Program-made: the position numbers and the translations under genes | Shown: positions 8,890 through 18,410 of the stretch, piece after piece | Position numbering within the stretch: position 1 is the first letter of the stretch | Layout: every line of letters starts with the position of its first letter | The notes under the pieces: generated by a model | What the model was told of the DNA's origin: nothing | The model's database searches: none | What the model saw: the letters and a program-made list of their open reading frames with translations, nothing else | NCBI RefSeq assembly: GCF_002356075.1 | Contig: NZ_AP017902.1 | Span: 496,001-560,000, forward strand | Source of the DNA: Mycoplasmopsis bovigenitalium | GTDB taxonomy: Bacteria > Bacillota_I > Bacilli_A > Mycoplasmatales > Metamycoplasmataceae | Direction of reading: 5' to 3' | DNA: 64,000 bases

Positions 8890-10950
8890 CTAATCAATAT
8901 CTACATAAGTTGCAACATCAAAGTATTCTTTAACATATTTTTCATATTCTTTTATAATAAACTTTTTGTATTCCTCATAATTTGGATTATTTGTTAATCA
9001 ATCATCGTACCAAACTAGTTCATTAAGCAAAATATTAAATGTTAGTTTTCCTTTTCCAAAATAATCTTGTTTTTTATAATACACTTTTTCTACATCAGAA
9101 GTTTTTGAATAACTTTTTCTTCTTCTTGTTATAAGACCTGAGTGTCCCGGCATAGTATATGTTAATCACGAATTAATGTTGTATTTATCATTAATTTCTG
9201 GATCAAATAATTTAGTATCTTCAACAAATTTATAGTGGTGTAATTTCAAATATTCAAAGAACGAAATCTTTGTTGTTATTGTTATTGTGTGTGTTAAATG
9301 ATTAAAATTTTTATCAATATCTATTGTCTCTGGTTCTTTTAAAATAAATTTTTCTAATGGATCGTCTCCACTAGTAATCGAAGAACTAGATCTATTAAAG
9401 CGTATATTACGTAATTTACCTCTTTTCGCACCAAGATTCATATAATACAAATCAGGAATACCAAAACCAGTTTTCGATTTTGATTTATTTTGACGCCACA
9501 CTTCGTAATCTTCAACAGTTAAATTCTTAGGATAATATGGGTATTTTTCTATTTTAACGCTTGAGTACACTGATTCTGCTGATAACAGAGTTTTGGCTTC
9601 AGCTATTGATAAATTTCTTTTTAATTTATTTTGCAGTAAAGAAAGCATGCCAGTTACTAATGGTGCCGCTTTACTTGTTCCACTAAAATCCGACAAGTAA
9701 TCTATTTTTTCTTTAAATTCTTTAGTAAGAAACGGATTTTTGTAGTTGAAATCTTTATTTTCTTTTATAAGGCTTTCTCCATAGTTTGACACTAATGGGT
9801 TATGATCAGCTTTTACATCTGAAAATGATGAAAAATAAGTTGGTGTTCTGTTTACTTCTATTGCGGCAACATTTATGAAATTTTTATTTGCGGCCATATC
9901 GGTTCATTGATTAGCAACACTAATAAATTCATTTTTATCGGCTAAAATTTTATTAATCATATTTTCAAATGAATCTTCTGATGATACAGTTATAGATGTT
10001 TTGTTGTTAAAGTATGAATTGAGAAATTTGAATGCATTTTTATCATCCTTGAATATTGGATCTTCGTTAATAATTTTTTCAAATTTAGATAGATTATCTT
10101 TAAAATAAGTTCACTTCGAGCCTTCAATATTATTCCAATATTCTTCGAACTGTTTAATTAATTCAAATAAATTAGCGCTATTAAAATTTCCGCCCGACTT
10201 CACTATCTTAATATCATTCTTCAATGCATATTGACCAACTTCATCAAATGTTTTTTTAAATATGCCATCTACATCTTTTTTATAATCCTTGTTATTTAAA
10301 TAATGATAAAAAGACATAAGCTTGCCAACAGTTAAAAACATGTAGGTATCTCACCTTCCTATTTCTTCTAAATTGTTCTCTTTGTTTATAGAAGGTAATT
10401 CATTAGGTATTGCAATTCCTACTGGGTTATAACCCCACCCCAAGCTTAAATTAATTAACTTAATTCCGTGATTTTCATGCAATTTTTTAATCTTTTCTAA
10501 TATATCATTCCCATTTTCTTTAGCAGAACTTAAATCCTCGTAATATAAATAAGCATTTTTGTTAATTCCTGTATCAGTTCCAATGATAGATGTTACCGCG
10601 TAGCCATGGTTACCATATTTGGTTTTTTCAGTAACCTGGTTAATATTGATTTTTTTCTTATCCTTTAAGAATAAATAATTTGTTTCGAAACTTTTTGGTT
10701 CTACTATTCCAACTCTATTGTAAACCTCATTTTTTGAATCAGAATCTCTGCCATGAATGTTTAATTTGCGATAATAAAAATCATACATATTTTGTAAATA
10801 TTCATAATCTTTATCTGGCAAATCTAATGGTGAACTAATTATAATGCCAGGGACACCATCCTTAGCAACAATATCATTATCCACTCTTACGTGTGCAGAA
10901 AGCACCATTATTGGTAATGTCATAACAGCTAATTTTAGTATTTTTTTCAT
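8890..10950 (-). CDS. Exported subtilisin-like (S8) serine protease
   Basis: The 686-residue protein has an N-terminal signal segment (about 5-20). It then has the three S8 blocks: VGIVE (E84) where the Asp block normally reads VGIID, YGNHGYAVTSIIG with H115, and FSGTSKAAPL with nucleophile S426. KSGGN before the Ser block carries the oxyanion Asn. Both the His and Ser blocks are intact, so it should be active if Glu replaces Asp; this same change is present in the paralogue at 19737. A long insert lies between the His and Ser blocks, and about 240 residues follow the Ser. The start overlaps the lipoprotein stop as TAATG, so the pair is co-translated. An adhesin-processing or host-protein-cleaving role is inference. 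Confidence 0.85.
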
Positions 10951-12221
10951 TATTTACCCTCCGGAACTGCTCTTATTGGATAATATTCTCTCTTTGGAGT
11001 ATCTCTGTATCACTCAATAAGTTCTTTATTTAAATGTTTTATTTGAATATTGTCAATATCAAAGAAGAAGCCTTTGACATCATTTGATTTAAACCGATCG
11101 AAAATAACTTGATAAACAGATTCAAATGTGTTTACTTTATGATATTTATTTTGCAAGTCATAACTATTAATCATCCAAAACTGGCTATTTACATCCTTAA
11201 AAAATTTATTTAAATTTAATATCTTTTTGTTTTTGGTGCTTGAATTTTTTAAAATAAATCAATCCCTGTATTTAAAAGAACGATAGCGAATGAATTTAGG
11301 CACTTTTGAAATTATTATATTTTGAGCATTTGAATCATTGCTTTTTATTGTATAGATAAAATAATTAAAATCTTTGTTGAATTCTTCCATATCGAATTGT
11401 AAATATTTATTTTCATTTTGATAGAGTTCAACATTATCAACCTTAAAAGTGTTGGGATTTGGATTTTCCCCTATATATATTGGTGCGCGGGAACTCAAAA
11501 GTTTCGAGCCAAATTTATAATTTAATTTTTTTACATTTACAAAAGCATTATAAGTGTCTTTTCAATTATTAAAACTTTGCTGTGAATTATCATGAGCTTT
11601 TAAAATATTTAAAATTTCTAGTGAAAAGTAATATTCCTCAGATAAATCTCTCTTTTTTGCTTTTAATTCTTTGTATTCTTGGTTAACTGGTGCGATTATG
11701 TCAAAATTCTGCATTTTCTTTACATTTGATGGCAATTCTTTTTCAAATGAATGCTTAGTTAAAAAAACAGCATTATTTTTTATGATTTGAATATATTCTT
11801 TGTAGGTTGAAATTAAATATTGTAAATATTCAGTAAATTTTTCTTGGTTAATGTTAAGTTTTTTATTTTTAGGTTCGATTAAATCTTTAAAATAATAAGT
11901 TTGTTCAAGTATTATTGATGAAATATTTTCGCGAGTTTCTTTAATAAGGTTTAATTTATCCTCTTGAAAATGTCCTGTTTGATTACTTGAAACACTACGT
12001 TTGGCGACTTTAAATTCACCTAGTACATTCAAAAACTCATATAGTAATTTTTTATTTTCAGGTGAAAATAATGCTGTATTAGTTGGTAAAGATATATATC
12101 CATCTATTAATAGACGATTTAACACTTCATCTTTCTCGTATTGAGGCTCGTTTTGGTTGCATGAAACTGCAATTATTGGTGAAATTAGCGCAATGCTTGG
12201 AATTAACAATTTTCTTTTCAT
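10950..12221 (-). CDS. Lipoprotein paired with the S8 protease
   Basis: The 423-residue protein starts MKRKLLIPSIALISPIIAVS followed by Cys-Asn-Gln-Asn, a classic mollicute lipobox, so it should be anchored to the outer face of the membrane. No known domain is recognised after that; the body is helical, charged and rich in Lys, Glu, Asn and Tyr. It has an AGGAAG ribosome site and three TGA-Trp codons in the C-terminal half. Its stop overlaps the start of the protease (TAATG), with CCGGAGGG inside its last codons serving the protease. The plus-strand locus at 19737-23547 has the same partners in the reverse order, which suggests that the lipoprotein and protease work together. Confidence 0.82.
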
Positions 12222-12449
12222 AAATACTTCCTAATAATTAAATTATACTTTCAAAATGTGTTAGAGTTAACTTTCGAGAAAATATGTAGCAAATTTTTTT
12301 TACTTTAAATAACCTTTTTTATATTTAATTTACTTAATGTGAAATTAATTTTATAAATTTGATTTCTTCAATCGTTTTAATATTGATTTTGGTCAAAAAT
12401 TTTAATTATTTTTATGGGTTTTGCTTTGGTAATTATAGTGTTATGGTTG
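12222..12449. other. Divergent intergenic region between lipoprotein and msrB
   Basis: About 230 AT-rich bases holding the promoters of both flanking genes. No gene or repeat is seen. Confidence 0.6.
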
Positions 12450-12455
12450 TATAAT
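12450..12455 (+). promoter_or_regulatory. msrB promoter -10 box (leaderless)
   Basis: TATAAT ends 6 bases before the msrB ATG, the same spacing as for fmt, and no Shine-Dalgarno site is present. It argues for the start at 12462 rather than the upstream in-frame start at 12414. Confidence 0.75.
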
Positions 12456-12461
12456 ACACTT

Positions 12462-12896
12462 ATGAAAAATAAAAGAGATTTAAGTCATTTAACCGAGTTA
12501 CAATACAAGGTAACTCAAGAAGCTTATACAGAAAGACCATTTGACAATGAATACGATGAACACTTTGAAAAAGGTGTTTATGTTGACATTGTTGATGGTA
12601 CACCACTATTTTTATCAACAGAAAAATTTGACTCAGGTTGCGGTTGACCAGCATTTAGTAAACCTATTGATGATAGTTTAATTATTGAAAAAGAAGACAC
12701 ATCACACAATATGTTGAGAACAGAGGTTAAAAGTTTAAATGCAGATTCTCATTTGGGACATGTGTTTCATGATGGGCCTAAATCAAAAGGGGGATTGAGA
12801 TACTGTATTAATTCAGCTTCTTTAAAATTTATCCCTTATGATGAACTTGAACAAAATGGTTTAGGTAAATTCAAGGAAATATTAGACAACAATTAA
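12462..12896 (+). CDS. msrB: Peptide methionine-(R)-S-oxide reductase
   Basis: The 144-residue protein covers the whole MsrB fold: [42 protein letters not shown] and [13 protein letters not shown]. The catalytic Cys is in RYCINS. The zinc-binding CxxC pairs of many MsrB proteins are absent and a Cys in SGCGWP could be the resolving residue. It repairs R-methionine sulfoxide in oxidised proteins. The last 14 codons and the downstream hairpin are duplicated at 14792-14866, because the IS1634-type element inserted just past the gene and copied its target. Confidence 0.95.
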
Positions 12897-12928
12897 TTTG
12901 GATAAACACTAGCATTGCTTAGTTTTTT
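12854..12928 (+). repeat. Left copy of the 75-bp IS target duplication
   Basis: These 75 bases are repeated exactly at 14792-14866. They contain the last codons of msrB, its stop and its weak terminator-like hairpin (CACTAGC/GCTTAG then T run). The copies end abruptly at the two IS ends. Confidence 0.9.
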
Positions 12929-12953
12929 CCCGAGTTTCCCAGTTTCAAATAAT

Positions 12954-12998
12954 AAAAATAACGAATAAGCCTTATTTATAGTGCTTTTCGTTATTTTT
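12954..12998 (-). terminator. Hairpin after the IS1634-type transposase
   Basis: A 12-bp stem, AAAAATAACGAA / TTCGTTATTTTT, with a 21-base loop. On the minus strand it follows the transposase TAG and should end its transcript. Related hairpins with changed stems mark the IS relics at 23625-24482 and 30022-30130. Confidence 0.75.
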
Positions 12999-13001
12999 AT
13001 G

Positions 13002-14654
13002 CTATTTTTTAATTACAATTTTTTTAATAAGATCATATTCGCTTCAAATATCTTTTATTGTTTTCGAATCTTCTCTTTGTCTTTTAATGATTTCTTTTGT
13101 TTTTGAGTTGATATCAACTCTTTCTCTTAGTTTGGATAATATATTAATAAGTTTTTGTTCAGATAAATGGTCAATTACACCATAATCCTCATAAAACTTG
13201 TTTATCTTATAAGTAATAAGTTTTAATAAAACAAGTGATATAAAACATAATATTGAGTGTGCTATTATGTGTTCGTCTAGTCTCACATAAACCGGTCTAA
13301 TTTGTAAAAAACTTTTTAATGCTCTAAAATTTGTTTCAATTTTTCATTGGTTCGCGTACTTTTCAATGATTTTTTCAGCAGAAATATTTGAAATATTTGT
13401 TTCATAAACATAGATACCATCAAATTCAGAATCTTTTGTGACTTTTTCAAAGTCTAATTCAAATTTAAACTTAGATATTTGTTTAAAGAATTTGCATTTT
13501 TTTGTACCCAACATTTTTGTTGAATCAACATAACCGCTTTTGTCTTGTTTTTTACGGAAATTATCAATCAAAATTCCGCGATCTTCTCTATCTTTTTTTG
13601 CTCTTGTTTTTGAATAAGTTACAATTCTTCTTCTTAATTTACCATTAAATCTTGTATTTTTTCAATTAGATTCATATTCTGTTTCTTTGTATCTAAATTC
13701 AGAATCTCCAATGTATCCTTCGCGATCTAAAATCCAATTTTTAAAATTCTGACTACCAGATTTTGCTCTATATGAGATTATAAAATTGTGTCCTCTTTGT
13801 TCTAAAAAACGGATATTTGCATTTGTACTCATCCCTCTATCAGCAATAATTGTTATATTTTTTATGCCAAATTTAGTTTCAAGTTCTAATATAAATGGAA
13901 TCATTGTTCTTGAATCCCCTGTATTTCCCTTGAAAACTTTCATGTAAATAGGAATACCATTTTTGTCGCACGCAAGACCAATCACAATCTGATCTTCTTT
14001 GAATTTGGCATCTTTAGAATACCCAGGAACCCTAAGTCCTTCGCGGCTAAAACTTTCAAAATACACTGTAGATGAATCAAAATAGATTTCATCTAATTTA
14101 CTTTTTGTTTCCGATTCAACTAATTTATTTATTGAAAAAAGCAATTGGTCTTTGTTTTCGTGAACAATGTCTAAAAGTCTATAAAAGCTATTCTTAGAAG
14201 AAAAGATATTTGTTGAATATTCATCTGATTCATTAAATGAGTTGTATATACTTGTGGGATTAATAATTCTTTTCGCCACTAAGAAATTAAATATTTCATT
14301 CATATTTTTATGTCTTGTGGCTTTTAATTGTTTAAATATGTTGTGTTTTTCAATAAATTCACTTATTAATTCATTGCCAACGCAAATACTTGTATGTTGG
14401 ATTTTTTCTTTTTCAATCGAGTGTAGAAGCGCATGTTTAACTTTATCTGGATTATCCTGTCTAGTGAAGTTTTTAAGTTTGTTTTTTATTATCTCGATTG
14501 CGTTTTCGTTAATTTCAAGTAGTTTTTCTACATTTCCTAAACTAAACCATCTTGTTGGATTTTTATTGAATCCGTTTGACCAGCCAACATATTTATATAA
14601 AACGCCCTTTTTATTTCCATGAACATTAAATAGCATCAAATCTTGTTTTTCCAT
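13002..14654 (-). CDS. IS1634-family DDE transposase
   Basis: The 550-residue protein reads in one frame through two TGA-Trp codons, so the three pieces seen under the standard code are one intact gene. The DDE residues are in YFDSSTVYF (first Asp), IADRGMST (second Asp) and IETNFRALKSFLQIRPVYVR (Glu, with the IS4-type Y/R/K signature region). N-terminal residues 1-190 form the DNA-binding part. The start ATG is 6 bases after a TATAAT box with a TTGCAT -35 at 16 bases, so the message is leaderless. Confidence 0.93.
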
Positions 14655-14660
14655 ATTCTT

Positions 14661-14666
14661 ATTATA
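14661..14666 (-). promoter_or_regulatory. Transposase promoter -10 box (leaderless)
   Basis: TATAAT on the minus strand, 6 bases before the transposase ATG. TTGCAT lies 16 bases further upstream, giving one of the few complete -35/-10 promoters in the window. Confidence 0.75.
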
Positions 14667-14715
14667 TCATAAATGTAATTAAATGCAATTATAAAATTAA
14701 AAAATATGAAAAATT

Positions 14716-14735
14716 CCATACTATATATAGTATGG
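14716..14735 (-). terminator. Read-in terminator-like palindrome inside the IS
   Basis: A perfect 20-bp palindrome with arms CCATACTATA / TATAGTATGG, followed on the minus strand by AATTTTT. It lies between the right IS end and the transposase promoter, where it would stop outside transcripts from reading into the transposase. Confidence 0.55.
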
Positions 14736-14791
14736 AGTGAAAAAAATAGTTAAATTAGATTAATTTATCGCTTAAAACTGGGAAACGCAGG

Positions 14792-14866
14792 AAATGGTTT
14801 AGGTAAATTCAAGGAAATATTAGACAACAATTAATTTGGATAAACACTAGCATTGCTTAGTTTTTT
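14792..14866 (+). repeat. Right copy of the 75-bp IS target duplication
   Basis: Exact copy of 12854-12928. It carries an orphan C-terminal fragment of msrB ([12 protein letters not shown] and stop) and the copied terminator-like hairpin. Confidence 0.9.
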
Positions 14867-14945
14867 ATTTATAAAATCACAAAAAAATGATTTAATAACC
14901 ATGTATACTTGGCACATATACTATTGATATATAAATAATTTTGGT

Positions 14946-14981
14946 AAAAAAACGAATAGACTTGATTAATGCCTATTCGTT
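14946..14981 (-). terminator. Terminator of the sirtuin/lipoate operon
   Basis: On the minus strand a 9-bp stem, AACGAATAG / CTATTCGTT, is followed by a T run, 8 bases after the last stop of the operon. Confidence 0.85.
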
Positions 14982-14988
14982 TAAATTA

Positions 14989-16179
14989 TTATTTGTTTTT
15001 ATTTTGTAAAGAGTTATCAGTCAGTGTTTTCATTGCTTTATCAGGGATTGTTTCACAGTAACCAAACATATTAACAATTCCTTTAAATGAATCTTTCGGG
15101 ATAGCTAGATCATCTAATTGTTCGGGTATAATTGCTAAATTAATTTTCTCAATTTCTCCTGTTTTGATTTTATGAACAAAATCAGGGTCTGCTACAAATA
15201 CTGAACTTAAGCCTACTAAATCACAATTCTCAAGAGCTTGTAGACATTTATCTGGGGTATTGATTCCGCCCGAAGAAATTATTGGCAATCTATTTTTAAA
15301 ATGATCATAAACAACTTTATTTATTAATTGACCTTTAAATTTGCATTCAGAACGAACTTTATTTAGGTAAATATCGTGTCCTCAACTAGCAATTGCTAGG
15401 TAATCAATTTTTCCTTTTTCAATTGTTAAATCAATCAATTGGCAAAATTCTTCAATTGAATAACCTAATTCAGCTCCATAAGTTTCTTCAGGCGTAGCTC
15501 TAAAGCCAAAAATAAATCCTTCTGGAGCATGAATTTCAATTACATTTCTTATTGATTCGACGACTTCAATACATAAACGAGAACGATTTTCAAATGTATC
15601 AATTCCATATAAATCGTGTCTTTTATTGACGATTTTACTGAAAAATGTTTGAATAAGCAGTCTTTGAGCCATAGAGATTTCAACACCATCAAAACCTGCT
15701 TTAATTGCTCTTAACGTTGCATTTGCATAAGATTCAATACTTTCTTTGATTTGTTTATAAGTGAGTTCAAAAACTTCATGTTCAAATGGGAAATGATTTT
15801 TCTCATAACTTGGGCCATATAAATGGCCATATTTTTTTAGACTAGCTTGTGAAAATTTGCCGGCATGGCCAAGTTGCAAAATTGCAAGATTACCTTTAGC
15901 CTTCATAGCATTTGCCAAAACTTTTAGTGACTCAATATCATTGTCATCTTTAGCGCTATAACCATATTCAAAAAGTTGGCCAAATTCATCAATATATGCT
16001 GCGCCTGTAATTGCTATTGGCGCACTATTGGCCCTTCTTAATGCATAATTTGCTTCTTGTGAAGTCATTTTGCCATCAATAGTTGTTAATGAAAGAGTCA
16101 TCGGAGACAAAACAAAGCGATTTGAAAGAGTGTGTTTGCCCAATTTGAAAGGTTCAAATAATGGTTTATATTTATTCAT
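14989..16179 (-). CDS. Old-yellow-enzyme-type NADH:flavin oxidoreductase of the SirTM operon
   Basis: The 396-residue TIM-barrel protein begins MNKYKPLFEPFKLGKHTLSN, has SPMTLSLT, LQLGHAGK, NKRHDLYGID and ENRSR, and ends with the FMN-phosphate strand block PIISSGGI ... VGLSSVFVADPDF. It belongs to the OYE family of FMN-dependent oxidoreductases. The substrate-binding block, usually VEIHGAHGYLLxQFLSP, reads VEISMAQRLLIQTFFSK, so the normal His pair is missing and the reaction may differ. One TGA-Trp lies at the ASWGHD junction. The start overlaps the lplA stop as TAATG. OYE-type genes are known members of extended SirTM operons. Confidence 0.85.
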
Positions 16180-17216
16180 TATTCCTCGTCTAGAATTATT
16201 TTTGCAACTTCTTCAGGACTAACTTCTGTAAAGAAATAAGATTGCAAATCAGCATTTTTAAGTGCATTTAGCAAATCGTTATAAGTCATTTTTGTACCAA
16301 TTAAATCTTTTTCAAGTGTCTCAATATTGTTTCGTGGGAAAAAGTCGCCACTTATTTTTATTTTTTCAATGCGTTGGTTGTTAATTGACAATGAAAAGTT
16401 GATTGTACCAATTGACAATCGCGCATCGCGATTGTATTCATAACGTGGGCTTTTTCCGTATGTTCAATCTCAATTTTTATATTTTTTCTCAATCAATTCA
16501 TCAACTTGCAGTCAATCTTCTTCACTCATAACATAACGTTTTATTGAACTTAAATCGTCAGTGTTGAATAAACGTTTTATGATTAAATCTTTGAATTCAA
16601 AAATATCTAAATTTCTGTATGGTTCGTCAAAATATTCGCTCAATCCAGCAACTCTTTGACGCACTGATTTAATGCCTTGTGATTGAATTTTTTTTCGATT
16701 TGGATTCAAGACTTGTAACATGGCATCGTAGTCAATATTATAAAGAATTGAATTTCCGCCATAAATTACATTATTGATTAGCATCATGGCAGCACCTGAA
16801 ACTTTGCGCCCATCTATAGTTAAGTCATTTTTGCCAGTTTGAGCAACATTTTTAGCGCCCAAATCTTTTAATATTTTGATAATTGGTTCATAAAACTTGG
16901 CAAAATTGCCAATAATACTTTCATTATCTTTATAAGGCATTAAATAACAAACATTAACTGAATTTGAGTCAATATAAATTGCGCCACCACCAGTGTCTCT
17001 GCGAACAACTTGTAAATTTTTCTCTTTCAAATAATTGAAGTTGATTTCAACTTCAGGGTTTTGGAAGTATCCAATTTGAATATGTGGGTCAGCAACCGTT
17101 GGAAAAACTATTGTTTCATCAACACGTAAATGATTTAAGGCTCATACTTGAATTGCTAATCAATATGCGCCATCTTTGACGTATTTTCCATTTCTAATTG
17201 GTTCTATCAATATCAT
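16179..17216 (-). CDS. lplA: Lipoate-protein ligase (LplA2-type)
   Basis: The 345-residue enzyme activates lipoate with ATP and transfers it to a lysine of a lipoyl domain. It shows the family blocks RRDTGGGAIYID (around residue 75), GKNDLTIDGRKVSGAAM (catalytic Lys in GRKVSG) and a C-terminal accessory domain from about residue 240. The start ATG has a GGAGG site inside the end of the sirtuin gene, which it overlaps by 23 bases, and the stop overlaps the OYE gene as TAATG. The expected target is the GcvH-like carrier encoded two genes upstream. Several TGA-Trp codons split it under the standard code. Confidence 0.9.
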
Positions 17217-18063
17217 TTTTAACCTCCAATAATGAAGCTATTGAGTCTTTAATATCGTTAGTTTCAACTATTGTTTTTGATCTAATTTGTTGTGGCAGAC
17301 GGTAAACTCTATTATTCATTGCTAAATATTGAGCTTTTGGGATTTGTTCGGTCATTAATCAGAATGGATGCTTGATTAACATTGGTGTTGAATAACCAAC
17401 ACCAATTTCTCAAAACAAGATTTTTTTATCTTTATATTTTTCAATAAACGATTCATAACGAGCTTTTTCATCAAAAAATTGTTGATCTTCAACCATACCT
17501 TTTTCTTTAAGTCTTTTATTAACTTCCAGAAATGAATTGCACTTAGGACAACGTGGAATTAAGTCTAATGGAACTTTCATGTTTGATTGTTTTTCAATCA
17601 TTTGATAAACTGCCGCATCATTAGAATAACGTTGGTTGTGACACATTTTTTCGCATTGTAATAAATTATATTTACCTTGAATATAAAATATTTTTTGTTC
17701 GTCAAATTCCGCTGCTTCTAAAGCATTATCTGAATTAGTAGTAATAATAAAATAATTTTTGTCTGCTAAATATTGTTTTAGATTTATGAAACTTTGACTA
17801 GGTTGTTGGTCAAAGTAATTAAGTTTCATAAATCTAGAATGAAATGCTCAATAATTTTGAATATCATCAAAATGATAGACGCTAGCTTGAAGCATATCTA
17901 AAAAGCCAAAAGCTTTTATAAAATCACTAAAGTTTTCCTGAAAACGCTTGCCAGTATAACCTATACCATCAGCAGCCGTCATTCCCGAACCAATTCCAAG
18001 TACTATAGCATCTGCTTGTGATATTAAATTGTTTAGTTTCTTTGCGTTAAATTCTTTATTCAT
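17194..18063 (-). CDS. sirTM: Class M sirtuin (SirTM), protein ADP-ribosyltransferase
   Basis: The 289-residue protein has the NAD-binding start VLGIGSGMTAADGIGYTGKRF, the block IITTNSDN with N110, and FYIQGKYNLLQC with Q129 in the position of the catalytic His of ordinary sirtuins. Cys137, Cys141, Cys172 and Cys175 (CxxxC then CPKC) form the zinc site. The His-to-Gln change and GYTGKRF loop are the marks of SirTM, which ADP-ribosylates lipoylated GcvH-L rather than deacetylating. It starts 2 bases after the GcvH-L stop and overlaps lplA. No macrodomain gene, the usual reversing partner, is found in the operon or elsewhere in the window. Confidence 0.88.
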
Positions 18064-18065
18064 AA

Positions 18066-18410
18066 TTAAAAGTCTTCAAGATTAGCTAATATTTCTGGGT
18101 CAATATCGCTAATAATCATAATTCAGTTTTCTGAATCTTTATGTGAAGAAACTAAAGAAGGTTTTGCAAGTTCCGCATTGTTTCATTCAACAACTTTGGC
18201 GTCAAAAGGCATTTTTAATGTTAGTATAGCTTTTGACGCTTCAAAAGCCATGAATTCGTCATTTTCCTTAAGCATTGATTTATCGGTGTTTCTGAATTGA
18301 ATATGTCCAACTGTACCAATGTCATCTTGCATTTCAGGTGTCATTCTTAAATAGTATTGGTCTTTGTTTTCTAATTTTTCAACAATTAAATACTTAACAA
18401 TTTTTTTCAT
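18066..18410 (-). CDS. GcvH-like lipoyl carrier protein (GcvH-L)
   Basis: The 114-residue protein has the glycine-cleavage-H fold pattern: YYLRMTPEMQDDIGTVGHIQF, then FEASKAILTLKMPFDAKVVE with K60 as the lipoylation site, and SENWIMIISDIDPEI at the end. No other glycine cleavage genes are nearby, which fits a dedicated carrier for the sirtuin operon rather than glycine breakdown. A GGGAG site lies inside the end of the upstream monooxygenase gene, overlapped by 17 bases. In known systems this protein is first lipoylated and then ADP-ribosylated by SirTM. Confidence 0.88.

Larger units (their letters stand above)
12929..14791 (-). mobile_element. IS1634-family insertion sequence, intact
   Basis: The 1,863-bp element lies between two exact 75-bp direct repeats. 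Its ends are an imperfect inverted repeat: CCCGAGTTTCCCAGTTT at the left, and CCTGCGTTTCCCAGTTT as the reverse complement of the right. It carries one full-length transposase with its own promoter, a terminator-like hairpin upstream and another downstream. Long and variable target duplications are a known trait of IS1634 from Mycoplasma mycoides and are unusual for DDE elements. The intact gene and perfect duplication suggest a recent insertion. Confidence 0.9.

Noticed and set aside
9166-9897. Separate small protein genes along the minus strand between 8890 and 12221
   Set aside because: They are pieces of two genes, split only because TGA was read as stop. All pieces are in one frame and join with Trp codons.
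8890-12221. MIB-MIP immunoglobulin-binding/cleaving system
   Set aside because: MIP proteases belong to a different peptidase family (DUF31-type); these are S8 subtilisin-like. Only the idea of a binder/protease pair is shared.
13344-13571. IS1634-type transposase looks broken into three parts
   Set aside because: With TGA as Trp the three parts are one frame with all DDE residues, so the gene is intact and not a pseudogene.
14242-14622. Plus-strand membrane-protein-like frame inside the transposase
   Set aside because: Antisense shadow of a Lys/Asn-rich gene; no ribosome site or promoter of its own.
18066-18410. GcvH-like protein as part of a glycine cleavage system
   Set aside because: No gcvP, gcvT or lpd genes are in the window, and the linked genes are those of the SirTM operon.
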